Assembly (NCBI RefSeq): GCF_003050705.1
Contig: NZ_QAOG01000001.1
Coordinates: forward strand, 248,001-312,000
Reading direction: 5' to 3'
From: Sphingomonas aurantiaca
GTDB taxonomy: Bacteria > Pseudomonadota > Alphaproteobacteria > Sphingomonadales > Sphingomonadaceae
DNA length: 64,000 bases
Below the pieces are notes generated by a model that saw only the letters and a list, made by a program, of their open reading frames with translations, was not told where the DNA came from and ran no database searches. Shown here piece after piece: positions 1-7,296 of the stretch. Every line of letters starts with the position of its first letter. Position 1 is the first letter of the stretch. A program made the position numbers and the translations under genes.

Positions 1-600
1 CTCGGTTCGCTTGAGGAAACCGGACTTGGCCTTTTCGAACTGCATGATCCCATTGATGCGGCGTCCGAGGAAGGCACGCGTTTCGGCGAGGCCTTCGCTC
101 TCGTCGTCGAGGAAGATCGTGATCGTCGAGGCGTACACGCCGAGCAGGATCGTCCGCTTGGTGTAGTAATTATAGTCGGTCGCGACGTCGCCCGCCGCGT
201 GCCAGATCGTGTCGACCGTCCGCCAGCCGAGCCGCGTCGCCTTTGCCAGGTTCTGCGGGAGCGCGAGGATCGCGAGCGCGCGCCGCAGCGATTCGCGATC
301 CGCCGACGTCGCATCGAGCCGCGCCTCGACCAGTACGGTGATCTTTTCGCGGACCTTCATCAGCGCGAGACGTTCGGGGGGCACCGCGGCGAGCATCACG
401 CCGTCGATATGCGCGAACCACGCGTCGATCATGTCGACCGGCCCGTCCTTGAACGCGAGCGCGGCGATGTCAGTATCGACCCGCTCGGCCTGCGCGGCCA
501 TGTCGCGGGCGGCGTCGCTCCAGCCATCGAACGCCGCGTTGGCGGCGATGCCGGGCGCGAGCAGGGCGCGGATTTCGTCGAGCGTAAGGTCCTGGGTCAT
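1..600 (-). CDS. COQ9 family ubiquinone biosynthesis protein (3' end beyond window)
   Basis: The gene starts with ATG at 600 and runs off the left edge, so about 200 N-terminal residues are visible and the C-terminus is missing. The visible protein is helical and contains the stretch TDYNYYTKRTILLGVYAST followed by FLDDES, which is the conserved core of the Coq9 family. Family members bind lipid and support the hydroxylation steps of ubiquinone synthesis by working with Coq7-type enzymes; this role is inferred from the family. The start overlaps the stop of the upstream EamA transporter gene by four bases (ATGA), so the two are probably co-translated. No signal peptide or membrane segment is seen. 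Confidence 0.88.
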   Translation of the reverse strand, partial: MTQDLTLDEIRALLAPGIAANAAFDGWSDAARDMAAQAERVDTDIAALAFKDGPVDMIDAWFAHIDGVMLAAVPPERLALMKVREKITVLVEARLDATSADRESLRRALAILALPQNLAKATRLGWRTVDTIWHAAGDVATDYNYYTKRTILLGVYASTITIFLDDESEGLAETRAFLGRRINGIMQFEKAKSGFLKRTE

Positions 601-1586
601 ACCGTCTCCTGCCGTTCAAAATCAGGCGTATCAAGCGTGTCTTCAAGAGGGGCGCCTCGCCGGACGAGCACCAGCGCCGCCGCGACCATCACCACCCCGA
701 CCAGATCCGCGGTGCCGAGGCGCTCGCCATAGACGAGCCAGCCGACGATCCCCGCCACCACGGGCTGGATCAGCAGCGCGATGCCGATCACCAACGGCGT
801 GAAGCGACCGAGCGCGTAGATCATCAGGCCTTGCCCCAGCACCTGGCTGCACAGCGCTAGCCCGATCAGCGGGGTCCAGTGAGCCGGCAGCACGCGCTCG
901 CCCATCGCCAGCGCGAACAGGAGCAGCGGCGCGATGCCCGCCAGCGTCGACAGCGTCAGCGCCGAGACCGGCGCGAGCGTCGCACGCGCGCGCGCCATCA
1001 GGATGAAATAGACCGTGTAGAGCACGCCCGCGAGCAGGCAGAACAGATCGCCGGCAAGGTTCTTCGCGTCGAGCTGATACGAGCGGCCGAGCAGCAATGC
1101 GCCACCCGCCGCCGCCAAGGCCAAAGCGAACGCCTGGGTCCGCGTCGGCCAGCTGCGCGCGATCAGGAAGCCGTAGATCGGGAAGATCAGCGTCGCGACG
1201 TTACCGAACAGCGTCGCATTGGCGAGTGTGGTGCGCAGGATCCCGAGATGCCAGGTGCCGAGATCGGCGGCGAAGCACACCCCGCCCGCGAGCAGCCCGG
1301 CCCACAGCTTCCAGCCAAGCCGCATCGGCCGCGCGCCTTGCTGGACTGCGAGCACGACCAGGAACGGCACCGCCAGCGTAAGCCGCCAGAACCCTGCGGC
1401 GACCGGCCCCACCTCGGTCGCGCGGACAAACCACGGCCCGAAAGCGAGCGCGACGTTGGCCACCACCAGCGCCGCGAACGCGATCAGGCCGGGTGCGGCG
1501 ATGGCCGGCGCAGCAGGCACACCGTGTGGCGTATCGGGCGGCGTATCGGGCACGCTAGATAATCTTTGCGGGTCAGGGCGATGCAT
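597..1586 (-). CDS. EamA/DMT-family permease (drug/metabolite transporter)
   Basis: This 329-residue inner membrane protein has about ten hydrophobic segments arranged as two repeats, the layout of the EamA (DUF6) branch of the drug/metabolite transporter superfamily. A polar, proline-rich N-terminus of about 28 residues precedes the first membrane segment, so a start further downstream is possible. The second repeat carries a conserved-looking stretch PVVAGIVGWLVYGERLG, typical of the family. The substrate cannot be told from sequence. It is coupled to the coq9-like gene by an ATGA overlap. It faces the reductase gene at 1638 divergently, leaving only about 50 bases for both promoters. Confidence 0.85.
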   Translation of the reverse strand: MHRPDPQRLSSVPDTPPDTPHGVPAAPAIAAPGLIAFAALVVANVALAFGPWFVRATEVGPVAAGFWRLTLAVPFLVVLAVQQGARPMRLGWKLWAGLLAGGVCFAADLGTWHLGILRTTLANATLFGNVATLIFPIYGFLIARSWPTRTQAFALALAAAGGALLLGRSYQLDAKNLAGDLFCLLAGVLYTVYFILMARARATLAPVSALTLSTLAGIAPLLLFALAMGERVLPAHWTPLIGLALCSQVLGQGLMIYALGRFTPLVIGIALLIQPVVAGIVGWLVYGERLGTADLVGVVMVAAALVLVRRGAPLEDTLDTPDFERQETV

Positions 1587-1637
1587 GCCGCGCTGTAGCC
1601 TCCTATCTTTGCCCCGTCAGGCCAATAAGGAGCTTCC

Positions 1638-2726
1638 ATGCCTAGCCTTTTCGATCCGATTACCCTTGGTGCCGTCGACGCGCCGAACCGCATCCTCATG
1701 GCGCCGCTCACGCGCGGCCGTGCCGACCGCGACGCCGTCCCGAGCGACATGATGGTCGAGTATTACACGCAGCGTGCGAGCGCCGGGCTGATCATCTCGG
1801 AGGCCACCGGCATCAGCCGCGAAGGTCTCGGCTGGCCGTTCGCGCCGGGTCTTTGGACCGACGCGCAGGTCGCCGCCTGGAAGCCCGTCACCGACTCGGT
1901 TCATGCCGCGGGTGGCCGCATCATCGCGCAGCTGTGGCACATGGGTCGTCAGGGCCATTCGTCGGTGTACGAAACGCAGCCGGTCTCGTCCTCGGCAACC
2001 AAGACCGAAGGCCAGGCGCACACCTTCGAAGGCAAGAAGGACTTCGAGGTCGCGCGTCCGCTCGAGCTGAACGAGATTCCGCGCCTGCTGAACGATTACG
2101 AGCTGGCGACGAAGAACGCTCTCGCCGCGGGCTTTGACGGTGTCCAGATCCATGCCGCGAACGGCTATCTGATCGACCAGTTCCTGCGCGACAACGCGAA
2201 CAGCCGCACCGACGAATATGGTGGCTCGATCGAGAACCGCATCCGCCTTCTCCGCGAAGTCGCCGAGCGCGTCATCTCGGTCGCGGGCGCGGATCGCACC
2301 AGCGTCCGCCTGTCGCCAAACGGCGATTCGCAGGGTGTCGACGACAGCAACCCGGAGCCGCTGTTCACCGCCGCCGCCAAGGCGTTGTCCGATCTGGGGA
2401 TCGCGTTCCTCGAACTGCGCGAGCCTGGCCCCGATGGCACGTTCGGTAAGACCGACGTACCGAAGCTCAGCCCGGCGATCCGCAAGGTGTTCACCGGCGT
2501 GCTTGTCGTGAACTCGGATTACGACACGCCCGAGAAGGCGCAGGCCGAACTCGACACCGGCATCGCCGACGCGATTAGCTTCGGTCGTCCGTTCATCGCC
2601 AATCCCGATCTGCCCAAGCGGCTCCGCGACGGTGCGCCGCTGGCGAAGGATGACGCCAAGACGTGGTACAGCCAGGGTCCCGAGGGCTATATCGACTACC
2701 CGGCGCTGCAGACCGCCGACACGTAA
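1638..2726 (+). CDS. Alkene reductase, old yellow enzyme family (NADH:flavin oxidoreductase)
   Basis: This 362-residue FMN-dependent TIM-barrel enzyme belongs to the old yellow enzyme group (NemA/N-ethylmaleimide reductase type), which reduces activated C=C bonds with NAD(P)H. The substrate-anchoring pair is present as His172 and Asn175 in IHAANGYL, with the proton-donor tyrosine at Tyr177. The N-terminal phosphate/flavin segment NRILMAPLTRGRA, the block QLWHMGRQGH and the block DEYGGSIENRIRLLREV are all typical. Length matches the family. The start ATG follows AAGGAGC at a good ribosome-binding distance. It is probably a cytosolic housekeeping or detoxification enzyme; the natural substrate is unknown. 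Confidence 0.93.
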   Translation: MPSLFDPITLGAVDAPNRILMAPLTRGRADRDAVPSDMMVEYYTQRASAGLIISEATGISREGLGWPFAPGLWTDAQVAAWKPVTDSVHAAGGRIIAQLWHMGRQGHSSVYETQPVSSSATKTEGQAHTFEGKKDFEVARPLELNEIPRLLNDYELATKNALAAGFDGVQIHAANGYLIDQFLRDNANSRTDEYGGSIENRIRLLREVAERVISVAGADRTSVRLSPNGDSQGVDDSNPEPLFTAAAKALSDLGIAFLELREPGPDGTFGKTDVPKLSPAIRKVFTGVLVVNSDYDTPEKAQAELDTGIADAISFGRPFIANPDLPKRLRDGAPLAKDDAKTWYSQGPEGYIDYPALQTADT

Positions 2727-2821
2727 TCGGGTGAGCGCAGGCTGATTGTCACCGGTGACGCCATCGCCTAGCAGCGCGCTTCCGCGCCGCTGAGGGCGCA
2801 CCGGTGACGACAGGATGACGC

Positions 2822-3316
2822 ATGACCGACGGTTGGCCGAGCGGGGGCAGGGGAACGGGGCCGCTGATGCCGGGCACCGCCGACCGTGCCGCGCGGCGTG
2901 CCGAGGAGCGCGCGAAGGACCGCGAGCAGCGCGCGAAGGAGCGGCTTGCCGCCTCCGAACAGCGATCCGAATCCCGCGCCGCCCAGCGTGACCTCCAGTC
3001 GCAGGAGCGCGAGCGCGCGCGAGAGACGCGGCGGATCGAGGAGGGACAGCGTATTCAGGCGCGGCTCGATGCACCGCCGACCAACGACGTCGAGGCGCTG
3101 AAGATCTCCAAGCGCCGCAGCTCCGGCGCGCTCGCCCGCAGCGGTGAGGAGACGAAGAAGGAGCGCGATACCCGCAGCTACAAGACCATCGTCGACACCG
3201 CACGGATCCGCACGCTCGCCGATCGCGGCGCGTCGGTATCGGGGCTGGCCGGCGCGTTCGGCATCACGGTCGAGGAGGTCGAAGCGGCGTTGCGGGAAAC
3301 GGCCCCGCAGGACTAG
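2822..3316 (+). CDS. Hypothetical charged coiled-coil protein with helix-turn-helix-like C-terminus
   Basis: This 164-residue protein was not recognised. Residues 20-75 are almost entirely Arg, Glu, Ala, Lys and Gln with heptad-like spacing and probably form a long helix or coiled coil. The last 40 residues (from about IVDTARIRTLADRG) resemble a small helix-turn-helix, with SVSGLAGAFGITVEEVEAAL as the turn and second helix. It has no cysteines, membrane segment or signal peptide. The ATG at 2822 has AGGA seven bases upstream. A DNA-associated role is possible but is inference only. The ORF uses GC-rich codons like its neighbours and seems real because the C-terminal domain is well formed. Confidence 0.6.
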   Translation: MTDGWPSGGRGTGPLMPGTADRAARRAEERAKDREQRAKERLAASEQRSESRAAQRDLQSQERERARETRRIEEGQRIQARLDAPPTNDVEALKISKRRSSGALARSGEETKKERDTRSYKTIVDTARIRTLADRGASVSGLAGAFGITVEEVEAALRETAPQD

Positions 3317-3322
3317 GCTTCG

Positions 3323-3697
3323 TCAGGCGGGGTGGTCGTCGCTCGCCAGCCAGGCGCGCGCTGCGTCGATATCGAGGAACGTCCGGCAGTTCGCCGCCTT
3401 CAGATAGCGTTCGGTCTGAAGCTTGGCCAGATGCGAGGCGACGACCGCCGCGATCGGCGCGGACGTCACCTTCAACGCCTTGGGCATCATCGCCTCGAGC
3501 GCATCGACCACCTTCAACGGCTGGATCGACGCCTTGCGCAGATCGGCGAGCACGACGAACCGTCCGTGATATAACCGCGCCGCGGTGCCGCGCGCGAGCA
3601 GTTCGGCGGAGAACGCTGCGGTCGTCGCGATCGACCAGAATCCCTCGGTAACGATCGTCAGGGTCTTGCTCGGGACGTCGAAACTGATCGTGTACAT
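3323..3697 (-). CDS. STAS/SpoIIAA-like domain protein
   Basis: This protein of about 124 residues starts MYTISFDVPSKTLTIVTEGF and then alternates strands and helices. This fits the SpoIIAA-like/STAS fold found in small single-domain proteins of alphaproteobacteria. The segment GRFVVLADLRKASIQP sits where STAS proteins carry the partner-facing strand and loop. The in-frame ATG at 3712 would add five residues; the ATG at 3697 is preferred because homologous proteins usually begin immediately before the first beta strand and AGGGGG lies just upstream. There is no obvious anti-sigma partner next to it. It converges with the hypothetical gene at 2822, with only six bases between the stops. The function is unknown. 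Confidence 0.6.
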   Translation of the reverse strand: MYTISFDVPSKTLTIVTEGFWSIATTAAFSAELLARGTAARLYHGRFVVLADLRKASIQPLKVVDALEAMMPKALKVTSAPIAAVVASHLAKLQTERYLKAANCRTFLDIDAARAWLASDDHPA

Positions 3698-3743
3698 ACA
3701 GCCCCCTAGCATCCGCGCCTTAACAATCCGCTATCGGCTTGCC

Positions 3744-4559
3744 TCAATCGGTCCCGGGCAGGTCGACATGGAGCCGGCGAAAGCGCGCCTCGATGAGCGA
3801 ATAGGCGCCGAACAACGCCAGACCGAGCCCAGTCAAGGCGAGCAGCCATTTGCCGCCCGGCTGCGATTGCAGCTTCTCCAGCGCGTCGGCCACACCGCCT
3901 GCGTCGCTGGCATGCGCGCTCCATGCGGCAAGGCCGAACAATCCGGCGACGATCAGGAACACGAGCGCGCGCGCGCCGTAGCCGATCCGGCCCATCGTGC
4001 AGACATAGCCGGGGGCAGGCGCGTCGCCGCGCAGGTCGCGGATGAAATCGCCGCGCCACGCCTTTTGTCCCTGCTGGAACGCCGCGACCAGCACGCCGAT
4101 CGCGACCGCGCCGACCAGCAGCCGTCCGGCCGGCTGGTCGAGCAGCAACGCGGTCCAGTCGCGCGCGCTCTCGTCGCCGGGTGAGACCGCCGCGTCGCGT
4201 GAGCCGGTCTTCAGCGCGAGCTTGGCGGCGGTCCAGGCGAGAATGAGGTGCGCGATCCCGCTGACGACATGGCCGATCCGCTTGAGGCTGCCCTTGACGT
4301 CGCGGCCGATCTGCTCGGGGTTCGCCGCGGCCTCGGTCAGCCGCCACACCGCATAGCCGAGCAGTCCGGCGGCGATGATCGCGAGCAGGACCGGCCCGAA
4401 CGCCTCGTCCGCCATCGACCCGATCGCGCCCTGGTTGTCCGCGACCTCGCCACCGCGCAGCGCAGCATCGACCGCGAACCATCCGACGAGGATGTAGACC
4501 ACGCCGCGCGCGGCAAAGCCGAGCTTTGCGAGCCATGTCGCATTTGCATCCGAGATCAT
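3744..4559 (-). CDS. DUF1206 domain membrane protein
   Basis: This 271-residue inner membrane protein has roughly six hydrophobic segments in three pairs, the triplicated layout of DUF1206. The first unit begins WLAKLGFAARGVVYILVGWF, and similar motifs (GHVVSGIAHLILAW, GRIGYGARALVFLIVAG) open the second and third units. The molecular function of DUF1206 is not established. The ATG at 4559 is chosen over an upstream in-frame start because AAGGGGGCTC sits just before it and the upstream extension is low-complexity. The gene is monocistronic as far as can be seen; the 352 bases upstream contain a dispersed palindrome. Confidence 0.82.
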   Translation of the reverse strand: MISDANATWLAKLGFAARGVVYILVGWFAVDAALRGGEVADNQGAIGSMADEAFGPVLLAIIAAGLLGYAVWRLTEAAANPEQIGRDVKGSLKRIGHVVSGIAHLILAWTAAKLALKTGSRDAAVSPGDESARDWTALLLDQPAGRLLVGAVAIGVLVAAFQQGQKAWRGDFIRDLRGDAPAPGYVCTMGRIGYGARALVFLIVAGLFGLAAWSAHASDAGGVADALEKLQSQPGGKWLLALTGLGLALFGAYSLIEARFRRLHVDLPGTD

Positions 4560-4693
4560 GAGAGCCCCCTTGTTACGCAGGCACAACAGTTCGTCGGGCG
4601 GGACGTTCCTGTGGAGGGCGCGATGAGGCGCCGGCGGGGGATGAGGCTTAGAGGATTGCACTATGTTCTACGGCCGATCCGGCACGCATGCGA

Positions 4694-4814
4694 TCCTCCC
4701 CCGCCAGGGGGAGGTGGCGCCGTAGGCGACGGAGGGGGCGGACACGGGACAGGCGTTTCGCCTTCCTCCCCCTCCGTCAGGCTGACGCCTGCCACCTCCC
4801 CTGGCGGGGGAGGA
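4694..4814. repeat. Long imperfect palindrome (REP-like, 'TCCTCCCCCGCCAGG' type)
   Basis: The two ends form a long imperfect inverted repeat: TCCTCCCCCGCCAGGGGGAG on the left pairs with the right end that reads CTCCCCTGGCGGGGGAGGA. Inner arms (GGTGGCGCCGTAGGCG and CTGACGCCTGCCACC) extend the pairing. This is typical of dispersed intergenic palindromes in sphingomonads. It lies in the 352-base gene-free stretch 4560-4911 between the DUF1206 gene and the DUF4169 gene. The rest of that stretch holds a partial GATGGGGGAGGGAC remnant near 4867 and nothing else recognisable. Confidence 0.75.
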
Positions 4815-4911
4815 TTTCGGGGTTTTGCGAAGTACCAGCGAGCTCGACAAATCGCGCCTCGCTACCGATGGGGGAGGGACGGGGCCCGCCGCGGGAAGCG
4901 TCAGCGTGCGG

Positions 4912-5112
4912 CTATTGAACGGGGTTGTCGGGCTCGGGAGTTTCGAGTCGCGCGCCGTCAAGCGTCGCCTCGATCCGCGCGTGCTCGGCTGCATCCCTTG
5001 TCTTCTCCGCCGCCGTCCGGCCAAACAGCTGCCGGTTCTGGTCGGCGCGCGCGGAAGCCTCGGCCCGCGCCCGCTGCTTGCGCGCGCGCCGCAGGTTGAT
5101 CACCTCACCCAC
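4912..5112 (-). CDS. DUF4169 family protein
   Basis: This is a 66-residue basic protein starting GEVINLRRARKQRARAEASA and containing NRQLFGRTAAEKTRDAAE. This matches the short DUF4169 family, whose members begin with a VNLRxxRK motif and carry an FGR motif. The function is unknown. The start codon is GTG at 5112, with GAGGT seven bases before it, overlapping the stop region of ribH. It therefore looks like the last gene of the riboflavin cluster, although a role in flavin metabolism does not follow from this. It is predicted to be soluble and mostly helical. Confidence 0.75.
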   Translation of the reverse strand: MGEVINLRRARKQRARAEASARADQNRQLFGRTAAEKTRDAAEHARIEATLDGARLETPEPDNPVQ

Positions 5113-5121
5113 GCACGTACC

Positions 5122-5544
5122 TCATGCGAGGAAGCGGTCCTTCAGCGCCAGCATCGCCAGCGCCGCGTTCGCCGCGCCACCACCCTTGTCGCCTTCGGTC
5201 GGCTTTGCCCGCGTGAGCGCCTGCGCCTCGTTCTCGGTGGTGAGGATGCCGTTGCCGATCGCCAGGCCGTCGATCGTCAGCTGCAGGATACCGCGTGCGC
5301 TCTCGCCCGCGACGATCTCGAAATGATAGGTCTCGCCGCGGATCACGACGCCCAGCGCGACGTACGCGTCGAACGTCTCGCTCTCGGCCGCCAGCGCGAT
5401 CGCACCGGGGACTTCGAGCGCACCGGGCACGGTGATCGTCTCGTGCGTGTGGCCCGCGGCTTCGATCGCCGCCTTCGCGCCCTCGACCAGCAGGTCGTTG
5501 AGGTGATCGTAGAACCGGGCTTCGACGATGAGGAGATGGGCCAT
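5122..5544 (-). CDS. ribH: 6,7-dimethyl-8-ribityllumazine synthase
   Basis: This 140-residue enzyme condenses 5-amino-6-ribitylaminouracil with 3,4-dihydroxy-2-butanone 4-phosphate to give the direct precursor of riboflavin. Visible family features are the [10 protein letters not shown] loop, the block [20 protein letters not shown] with the catalytic histidine in ETYHFE, and the C-terminal [11 protein letters not shown] segment with TEGDKGG. The length is normal for the icosahedral or pentameric family. Its ATG overlaps the ribB stop by one base (TGATG), indicating translational coupling in the ribD-ribE-ribB-ribH order. It is cytosolic. Confidence 0.97.
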   Translation of the reverse strand: MAHLLIVEARFYDHLNDLLVEGAKAAIEAAGHTHETITVPGALEVPGAIALAAESETFDAYVALGVVIRGETYHFEIVAGESARGILQLTIDGLAIGNGILTTENEAQALTRAKPTEGDKGGGAANAALAMLALKDRFLA

Positions 5545-6701
5545 CAGTTTGAACTCTCTTCGGTATCCAGGGACGCGATCCGCCGCTCGCCGACGATCGA
5601 CAGGCCATAGCCATCGAGCCCGACCAGCGTGTGATGCGTGTTGGTGATCAGCACCATGTCATGCACGCCGAGCTCGGTCAGGATCATCGCGCCGACGCCA
5701 TAGTCGCGCAGTTCTTCCATGTCGGGCGTGATCTCGGCACCGGCCTTTTTCAGGACCGCCGAGGTGAAGGTGTTGCTGCGCGGGCGGTTGATGACGACGA
5801 TCACGCCGGCGCCTTCGTCCGCGATCATCTGCATCGAGCGCGCCAGGATACGGCCGCGATCGCCCGATTCGCCGAAGATGTCGGCGAACGGCGACAGCGC
5901 GTGCATCCGGACGAGCGTCGGCGTGGCGGGGTCGATCCTGCCCTTGACCAGCGCGACCTGTTCGGTGCCGGTCGCCTTGTTCCAGAAGGTCAGCGCGGTC
6001 CAGTCGCCACCCCATTCGGAGGTGAAGCTGGCCTCGGCGCGCTTCTCGACGAGATGATCGTAACGGCGGCGATACGCGATAAGGTCGCGGATCGTGCCGA
6101 TCTTGACGTTGTGGAACTGCGCGAAGGTGACGAGATCGTCCATCCGCGCCATCGTGCCGTCCTCGTTCATGATCTCGCAGATCACGCCCGAGGGGTTGAG
6201 CCCGGCGAGCCGCGCGACGTCGACCGCCGCCTCGGTATGCCCGGCGCGGACCAGCACGCCACCGTCGCGCGCGACCAGCGGGAAGACGTGGCCCGGGGTG
6301 ACGATGTCGGGCTTGCCCTTGGTCGCATCGACCGCCACCGCGATGGTGCGCGCGCGATCCGCCGCGGAGATCCCCGTGGTGACGCCTTCGAGCGCCTCGA
6401 TCGACACGGTGAACGCGGTTTCGTGGCGGGTGCCGTTGTTGCGGCTCATCAGCTCGAGCCCGAGCTCCTCGGTGCGGTCCTTGGTCAGCGCAAGGCAGAT
6501 CAGGCCGCGACCGTATTTGGCCATGAAGTTGATCTTCTCGGGCGTCGCCATCTGCGCGGGGATGACCAGGTCGCCCTCGTTCTCGCGGTCCTCGTCGTCG
6601 ACCAGGATGAACATACGGCCGTTGCGCGCCTCGTCGATGATCTCTTCGGGGCTGGAGAGATAGCCGTGCTTCAGACGGGCAAGCTCAGCGGGCAGAGGCA
6701 C
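5544..6701 (-). CDS. ribB: 3,4-dihydroxy-2-butanone-4-phosphate synthase with degenerate GTP cyclohydrolase II-like domain
   Basis: The N-terminal ~205 residues are a RibB domain, which converts ribulose 5-phosphate to 3,4-dihydroxy-2-butanone 4-phosphate and formate. It carries the metal/substrate loop [15 protein letters not shown] and the signature [16 protein letters not shown]. The C-terminal ~175 residues follow the RibA fold, but the zinc-binding cysteine motif is absent: the equivalent region reads [20 protein letters not shown], with no cysteine. The second domain is therefore probably not an active cyclohydrolase, and a separate ribA should exist elsewhere. The start is GTG at 6701, inside the 3' end of ribE (17-base overlap). 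A longer open frame reaching to 6839 would lie entirely within ribE and is not believed. Confidence 0.92.
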   Translation of the reverse strand: MPLPAELARLKHGYLSSPEEIIDEARNGRMFILVDDEDRENEGDLVIPAQMATPEKINFMAKYGRGLICLALTKDRTEELGLELMSRNNGTRHETAFTVSIEALEGVTTGISAADRARTIAVAVDATKGKPDIVTPGHVFPLVARDGGVLVRAGHTEAAVDVARLAGLNPSGVICEIMNEDGTMARMDDLVTFAQFHNVKIGTIRDLIAYRRRYDHLVEKRAEASFTSEWGGDWTALTFWNKATGTEQVALVKGRIDPATPTLVRMHALSPFADIFGESGDRGRILARSMQMIADEGAGVIVVINRPRSNTFTSAVLKKAGAEITPDMEELRDYGVGAMILTELGVHDMVLITNTHHTLVGLDGYGLSIVGERRIASLDTEESSN

Positions 6702-7296
6702 GGTAATGCTCCATTCTTTGGAGGTAGCGGGCGAGGACGTCGATCTCGATATTGACCGACTGTTCCACGTGGATCGTTCCGAGCGTCGTGACCGCCCAGG
6801 TATGCGGGATGATGTTGAGCCCGAATTCGACCTCTCCATCGACGTCGCGAACGGTGTTGACGGTGAGCGAGACGCCGTCGATCGTGACCGACCCCTTGGG
6901 GGCGATGAACGGTGCGATGTCGGCGCCGGCGCGGATCGTGACGCGGTGCGAGCCGCCTTCCTCGCTCACCGCAACAACGGTGCCGAGGCCGTCGACATGC
7001 CCCGTGACGATATGCCCGCCGAGTTCGTCGCCGAGCTTCATCGCGCGTTCTAGGTTGAACTGGCGTCCCTGCGTCCACTGATCCGTGGCGGTGCGGCTGA
7101 TCGTCTCGCCCGAGACGTCGACCGCGAACCAGTTCGGTCCCTTGTCGACGATGGTCAGGCAGACGCCCGAGCACGCGATCGACGCGCCGAGATCGACGGT
7201 GGCGGTATCATAGGCGGTCGAGACGACCACGCGCGTATCGCCGGGCGATTCCACGGTGGTGACGGTGCCGATGTCGGTGACGATTCCGGTAAACAT
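6685..7296 (-). CDS. ribE: Riboflavin synthase, alpha subunit type
   Basis: This 203-residue enzyme dismutates two lumazine molecules to riboflavin plus the pyrimidine precursor. It begins MFTGIVTDIGTV, the nearly invariant start of the family, and has the two tandem lumazine-binding barrels, about residues 1-95 and 96-195. The repeat start is marked by ELGGHIVTGHVDG. IACSGVCLTIVD and GVSLTVN are the matching strands of the two barrels. The ATG overlaps the ribD stop (TAATG). The 3' end contains the GTG start of ribB. It is cytosolic and part of the coupled riboflavin cluster. Confidence 0.97.
   Translation of the reverse strand: MFTGIVTDIGTVTTVESPGDTRVVVSTAYDTATVDLGASIACSGVCLTIVDKGPNWFAVDVSGETISRTATDQWTQGRQFNLERAMKLGDELGGHIVTGHVDGLGTVVAVSEEGGSHRVTIRAGADIAPFIAPKGSVTIDGVSLTVNTVRDVDGEVEFGLNIIPHTWAVTTLGTIHVEQSVNIEIDVLARYLQRMEHYRASAR

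Noticed and set aside
6702-6839. N-terminal extension of ribB
   Set aside because: The extra residues are Ser/Arg-rich and lie wholly inside ribE. The GTG at 6701 gives the normal family start.
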